From assembly GCA_040902745.1 (NCBI GenBank), contig JBBDWR010000029.1:1-64000 (forward strand): a DNA stretch of 64,000 nucleotides. The letters run 5' to 3'. Below the pieces are notes generated by a model. It was not told where the DNA came from, did not search any database, and was given only the letters and a program-made list of their open reading frames with translations. A program made the position numbers and the translations under genes. Positions 61,209 through 64,000 of this stretch are shown here, one piece after another (within the stretch, counting starts at the first letter, position 1; every line of letters starts with the position of its first letter). The DNA is from JBBDWR01 sp040902745 (GTDB lineage: Bacteria > Actinomycetota > UBA4738 > HRBIN12).

Positions 61209-62297
61209 TCAGGCGGGCTCGGAGGCGCGGTCGGCCTCGATCTTCTTGGCCTCGGCGATCAATCGCGAGACGAACTCCGATTCAGGGATCTTATCGACGA
61301 CCTCGCCGCCGACGATCAGGAATCCCTGCCCTTTGCCCGCCGCGATGCCGAGGTCGGCCTCGCGAGCCTCGCCGGGTCCGTTCACGACGCAGCCCATGAC
61401 GGCGACGCGGATCGGAACCTTGAGCCCTTCACGCTCGAGTGCCTCGTTGACCTGCTTCGTGAGACCCAGCACGTCGACCTCGGCGCGACCACAGCTGGGG
61501 CAGGCAACCAGGTCGAGTCCGCGTTTGCGCAACCCGAGGGATTGCAGGATCGCGGCGCCGACCTTGACCTCCTCGACAGGGTCGTCGGTCAGCGAGACGC
61601 GGATCGTGTCACCGATCCCTTCGGCGAGCAGCGTGCCGATCCCCACGGCGCTCTTGACCCCTCCGATCGGCATCGGGCCCGCTTCCGTGACGCCGAGGTG
61701 GAGCGGATAGTCGCACTTCTCGGCGAGCATCCGGTAGGACTCGATCATCACGCGGGGATTGGAGTGCTTCACCGAGATCTTGATGTCGAAGAAGTCTTCG
61801 TCCTCGAGGATGTGGGCTTCGTTCAAGGCCGATTCGGTCAACGCTTCGGGCGTGGGCGCCCCGTACTTGTCGAGAAGGTCCTTCTCCAGCGATCCGGCGT
61901 TGACCCCGATCCGGATCGGGACGCCGCGGTCCTTGGCCTCGCGCGCGATCAAGCGGACCTTGTCCTGGTACTTGATGTTGCCGGGGTTGATGCGGAGTCC
62001 CTGGATCCCCGCTTCCAGCGCTGCCATCGCGTACTTCCACTGGAAGTGGATATCGGCCACGACCGGGATCGTGGACTTGGCTGCGATCGCGGTGAGCGCC
62101 TCGGCGTCCTCCCAATGCGGGACGGCGACCCGGACGATCTCGCAGCCCGTGGCGACGAGCGAGGCGATCTGTTGCAGAGTCGCGTTGATGTCGGCGGTCT
62201 TGGTCGTCGTCATCGACTGGATCCGCACCGGAGCGCCTCCGCCGATGTCGACGTCGCCGAGCCGGATCTTCCGCGTCTGTCGTCGTTCGGTCAGCAT
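61209..62297 (-). CDS. ispG: 4-hydroxy-3-methylbut-2-en-1-yl diphosphate synthase (flavodoxin)
   Basis: A 362-aa iron-sulfur enzyme of the MEP isoprenoid pathway. The TIM-barrel part includes VRIQSMTTTKTAD, VADIHFQWKYA and GLRINPGNIK. The C-terminal cluster domain has VACPSCGR and VMGCVVNGPGEA, supplying the three cysteines and the Glu. The ATG at 62297 is listed; a GTG two codons earlier is possible. It lies upstream of proS in transcription order, though separated by the plus-strand trp region. Confidence 0.95.
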   Translation of the reverse strand: MLTERRQTRKIRLGDVDIGGGAPVRIQSMTTTKTADINATLQQIASLVATGCEIVRVAVPHWEDAEALTAIAAKSTIPVVADIHFQWKYAMAALEAGIQGLRINPGNIKYQDKVRLIAREAKDRGVPIRIGVNAGSLEKDLLDKYGAPTPEALTESALNEAHILEDEDFFDIKISVKHSNPRVMIESYRMLAEKCDYPLHLGVTEAGPMPIGGVKSAVGIGTLLAEGIGDTIRVSLTDDPVEEVKVGAAILQSLGLRKRGLDLVACPSCGRAEVDVLGLTKQVNEALEREGLKVPIRVAVMGCVVNGPGEAREADLGIAAGKGQGFLIVGGEVVDKIPESEFVSRLIAEAKKIEADRASEPA

Positions 62298-62319
62298 GGG
62301 CACACCCGGCTCGAGCGAC

Positions 62320-62772
62320 TCATTCCCCGAAGACGTGGAAGGTGATCTGGCGCTCCTTCGGTTCGTCCATCTCGAACAGGATCAGTCGCTGCCAGCGGCC
62401 GAATCCGGGCTCGCCCGCGACCACGGGGATCGCGTGGGAGGTGGCCGACAGCAGCATGGCCTTCACGTGGGAATGGCCGTTGGCTCGCTCATGCGGCTCC
62501 TGGAGGTTCTGTGTGCGCAGCTCGAGATCGTCGTGCGCGTAGTACAGATCCTCGTCGGGCACGAGGTCGCGCACCCGGGTGCGGAAGTCGGCCATCGCGC
62601 CGTCCTCCCATTCGTTGATGAGCAGGGCGCACGTCGTGTGGGCGCAGAAGACGATCGCCGCCCCCTCGGTCACTCCCGAGTCCTTGACGGCTCGGTCCAG
62701 CTCCTCGGTGAGATCGCGATAGGCGTAGCGCTCGGGTGCGGTCACTTCGATCGTCGTCGTGCGAGCGGTCAC
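62320..62772 (-). CDS. YjbQ/UPF0047 family protein
   Basis: A 150-aa protein with a GTG start (AAGGAGG upstream). The family motifs are AIVFCAHTTCALLINEWEDG and HSHVKAMLLSATSHAIPVVAGEPGFGRWQRL in overlapping pieces, with conserved His residues. Some homologues have weak thiamine-phosphate synthase activity, but the physiological role is unclear. It overlaps the histidine kinase gene by 4 bases and precedes ispG. Confidence 0.9.
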   Translation of the reverse strand: MTARTTTIEVTAPERYAYRDLTEELDRAVKDSGVTEGAAIVFCAHTTCALLINEWEDGAMADFRTRVRDLVPDEDLYYAHDDLELRTQNLQEPHERANGHSHVKAMLLSATSHAIPVVAGEPGFGRWQRLILFEMDEPKERQITFHVFGE

Positions 62773-64000
62773 AGATGCCTCCTTGTACCGACGTTCGTTT
62801 TCGGGTCGGGCCCGGACTGCTCCTCGTCACCGCGAGATGCCGCGGCCGGCAACTCGAAGGCGAAGATGCTGCCCTGGCCCGGCCGGCTCTCTGCCCAGAT
62901 CCGACCACCATGTGCCTCGATCACCGAGCGGGCGATCGCGAGGCCGATCCCGGTGCCCCCGTCGTCTCGGGAGCGCGCTGAGTCTACGCGGTAGAACCGC
63001 TCGAAGAGACGAGGAAGGTGCTCGGGGGGGATGCCCACCCCGGTGTCCGCCACGCGCACCTGGACCGCGCCTTCGTGCGGCTGCGCGGTCACGGTCACGC
63101 TCCCTCCGGCCGGCGTGAATCGAACCGCGTTGTCGAGCAGGTTGAACAGCACCTGGTGCACGCGCTCCGCATCCGCAAGCGCCGCGGGAACGCCGTCGGG
63201 GATCTCGCTCTCGACGCGTACCTGCCTCGCAGCGCGAGCGACCTCGATCTCCGATACCACCCGGTCGACGAGTGGTGCGATCGGCACCCGGCCCCGGTGC
63301 AGCGGGACATCGCCCGACTCCAGCCGGGACAGGTCCAGGAGTTGATCGACGAGCCGGCCGAGGCGTTCGGCTTGCCCGAGCATGACCTGCAGCGTCTCGG
63401 GATCAGGTTGTTCGACCCCGTCGAGGAGGTTCTCCAGGTGCGCGTGCATCGCCGTGATCGGGGTCTTGAGTTCGTGGGCCGCGTTCGCGACGAGATCCCG
63501 ACGCTGTCGCTCGACGCTCTCGAGTTCGGAAGCCATGCGATTGAATGCCTCGGCGAGCTGGCCGACCTCGTCTCGAGAGGTCGTAGTCACGCGATGGCCG
63601 TACTCGCCCATCGCCATCGACCCCGCGGCGGCAGCCATATCCCGCAACGGCTGGGTCATGCCTCGCGCGAGCCACCGTGCGAACAACAGCGCGGTGCCAC
63701 CGGCGATCGCTCCCGCCAGCAGGAGCTGCCATCGGTAATCGCGGAGGAAGCGTGCGGATTTCGCGAAACCGCCGACCAGCCCACGGGGCGGGGCGTTGCG
63801 GTAGGCGTAGATCGTTGCGACCTGTTTGCCGTCCACGACCATCGGTACCGCAGCCCAGATCACCTCCGCGTTGACTCCCCAATGGCTCCGACCGTCGAAA
63901 TACTGCGGGGGCAGCTCATCGGGAGCCCTGCCCTCGAAGTATCTGGCGTGGTTCAGGTAGAGGATCTCGACGCCCGGTGGCGTCTTGCGCAGATCGGCCG
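62769..64000 (-). CDS. Two-component sensor histidine kinase (N-terminus outside window)
   Basis: At least 410 aa are seen; the frame runs past the right edge. An extracytoplasmic part (YFEGRAPDELPPQYFD, then AAVPMVVDGKQVATIYAYRN) is followed by a membrane helix (WQLLLAGAIAGGTALLFARW), HAMP, the H-box HELKTPITAMHAHLENLL, the N-box LFNLLDNAVRFTP, and G-boxes VADTGVGIPPEHLPRLFERF and GGTGIGLAIARS. The response regulator is presumably upstream, outside the window. Confidence 0.93.
   Translation of the reverse strand, partial: ADLRKTPPGVEILYLNHARYFEGRAPDELPPQYFDGRSHWGVNAEVIWAAVPMVVDGKQVATIYAYRNAPPRGLVGGFAKSARFLRDYRWQLLLAGAIAGGTALLFARWLARGMTQPLRDMAAAAGSMAMGEYGHRVTTTSRDEVGQLAEAFNRMASELESVERQRRDLVANAAHELKTPITAMHAHLENLLDGVEQPDPETLQVMLGQAERLGRLVDQLLDLSRLESGDVPLHRGRVPIAPLVDRVVSEIEVARAARQVRVESEIPDGVPAALADAERVHQVLFNLLDNAVRFTPAGGSVTVTAQPHEGAVQVRVADTGVGIPPEHLPRLFERFYRVDSARSRDDGGTGIGLAIARSVIEAHGGRIWAESRPGQGSIFAFELPAAASRGDEEQSGPDPKTNVGTRRHL

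Overview
High-GC chromosomal DNA from a bacterium that looks like a deep-branching member of the Actinomycetota. The pointers are SOS boxes of the CGAAC-N4-GTTCG type, class II (B12-dependent) ribonucleotide reductase paired with NrdR, the succinylase branch of lysine/DAP synthesis (dapD, dapC, dapE), a TIGR03086/maleylpyruvate-isomerase-like protein and a MshB-like deacetylase, many GTG/TTG starts, several probable leaderless transcripts, and RNase Y, RNase J and PNPase together. No species is claimed. No phage, IS element, CRISPR array or rRNA was seen; the one clear mobile element is an intein in recA.

Most of the window is one long minus-strand run of conserved housekeeping genes. Read in the direction of transcription (right to left) it is: histidine kinase (cut by the right edge), yjbQ, ispG, proS, rimP-nusA-ylxR-infB-ylxP-rbfA-nrnA-truB, ribF-capA, rpsO, pnp, M16 peptidase-dapB-deacetylase, dapA, rnj-ftsK, rodZ-like-cinA, recA-recX, rny, miaB-miaA-dapF-dapE-dapC-dapD-hflX, a LysM gene divergent from lexA, nrdR, nrdJ, VOC protein-VOC remnant-dut, tRNA-Gly (cut by the left edge). 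Many of these genes overlap by 1-4 bases and are probably translationally coupled.

Plus-strand islands interrupt this run. (1) lexA. (2) A truncated FG-GAP gene and a secreted beta-propeller/lectin protein. (3) ppa, then a cobalamin riboswitch driving a five-gene B12-uptake cluster: a secreted alpha/alpha-barrel protein, a membrane-anchored DUF4430 protein, EcfT, a double-ATPase EcfA and an S component. (4) A PduO-type cobalamin adenosyltransferase. (5) A four-gene overlapping envelope operon (OpuC-like binding lipoprotein, PAP2-kinase fusion, lipoprotein, PAP2 phosphatase). (6) A trp attenuator with trpE-trpG.

The DNA shows several regulatory circuits. SOS: four LexA boxes serve lexA, a YneA/ChiZ-like LysM gene and recA, and the last two have the same box-in-spacer promoter geometry. 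dNTP supply: NrdR-box-like palindromes sit at both the nrdR and nrdJ promoters. B12: a riboswitch, the capture/transport genes, the adenosyltransferase and the B12-dependent reductase all lie in the same 64 kb. Tryptophan: a leader peptide with Trp-Val-Trp is followed by a strong terminator before trpE. The B12 capture system, resembling a transcobalamin split into two proteins, is the most interesting candidate system; the RecA intein, the shared SOS promoter layout and the PAP2-kinase operon are the next best.
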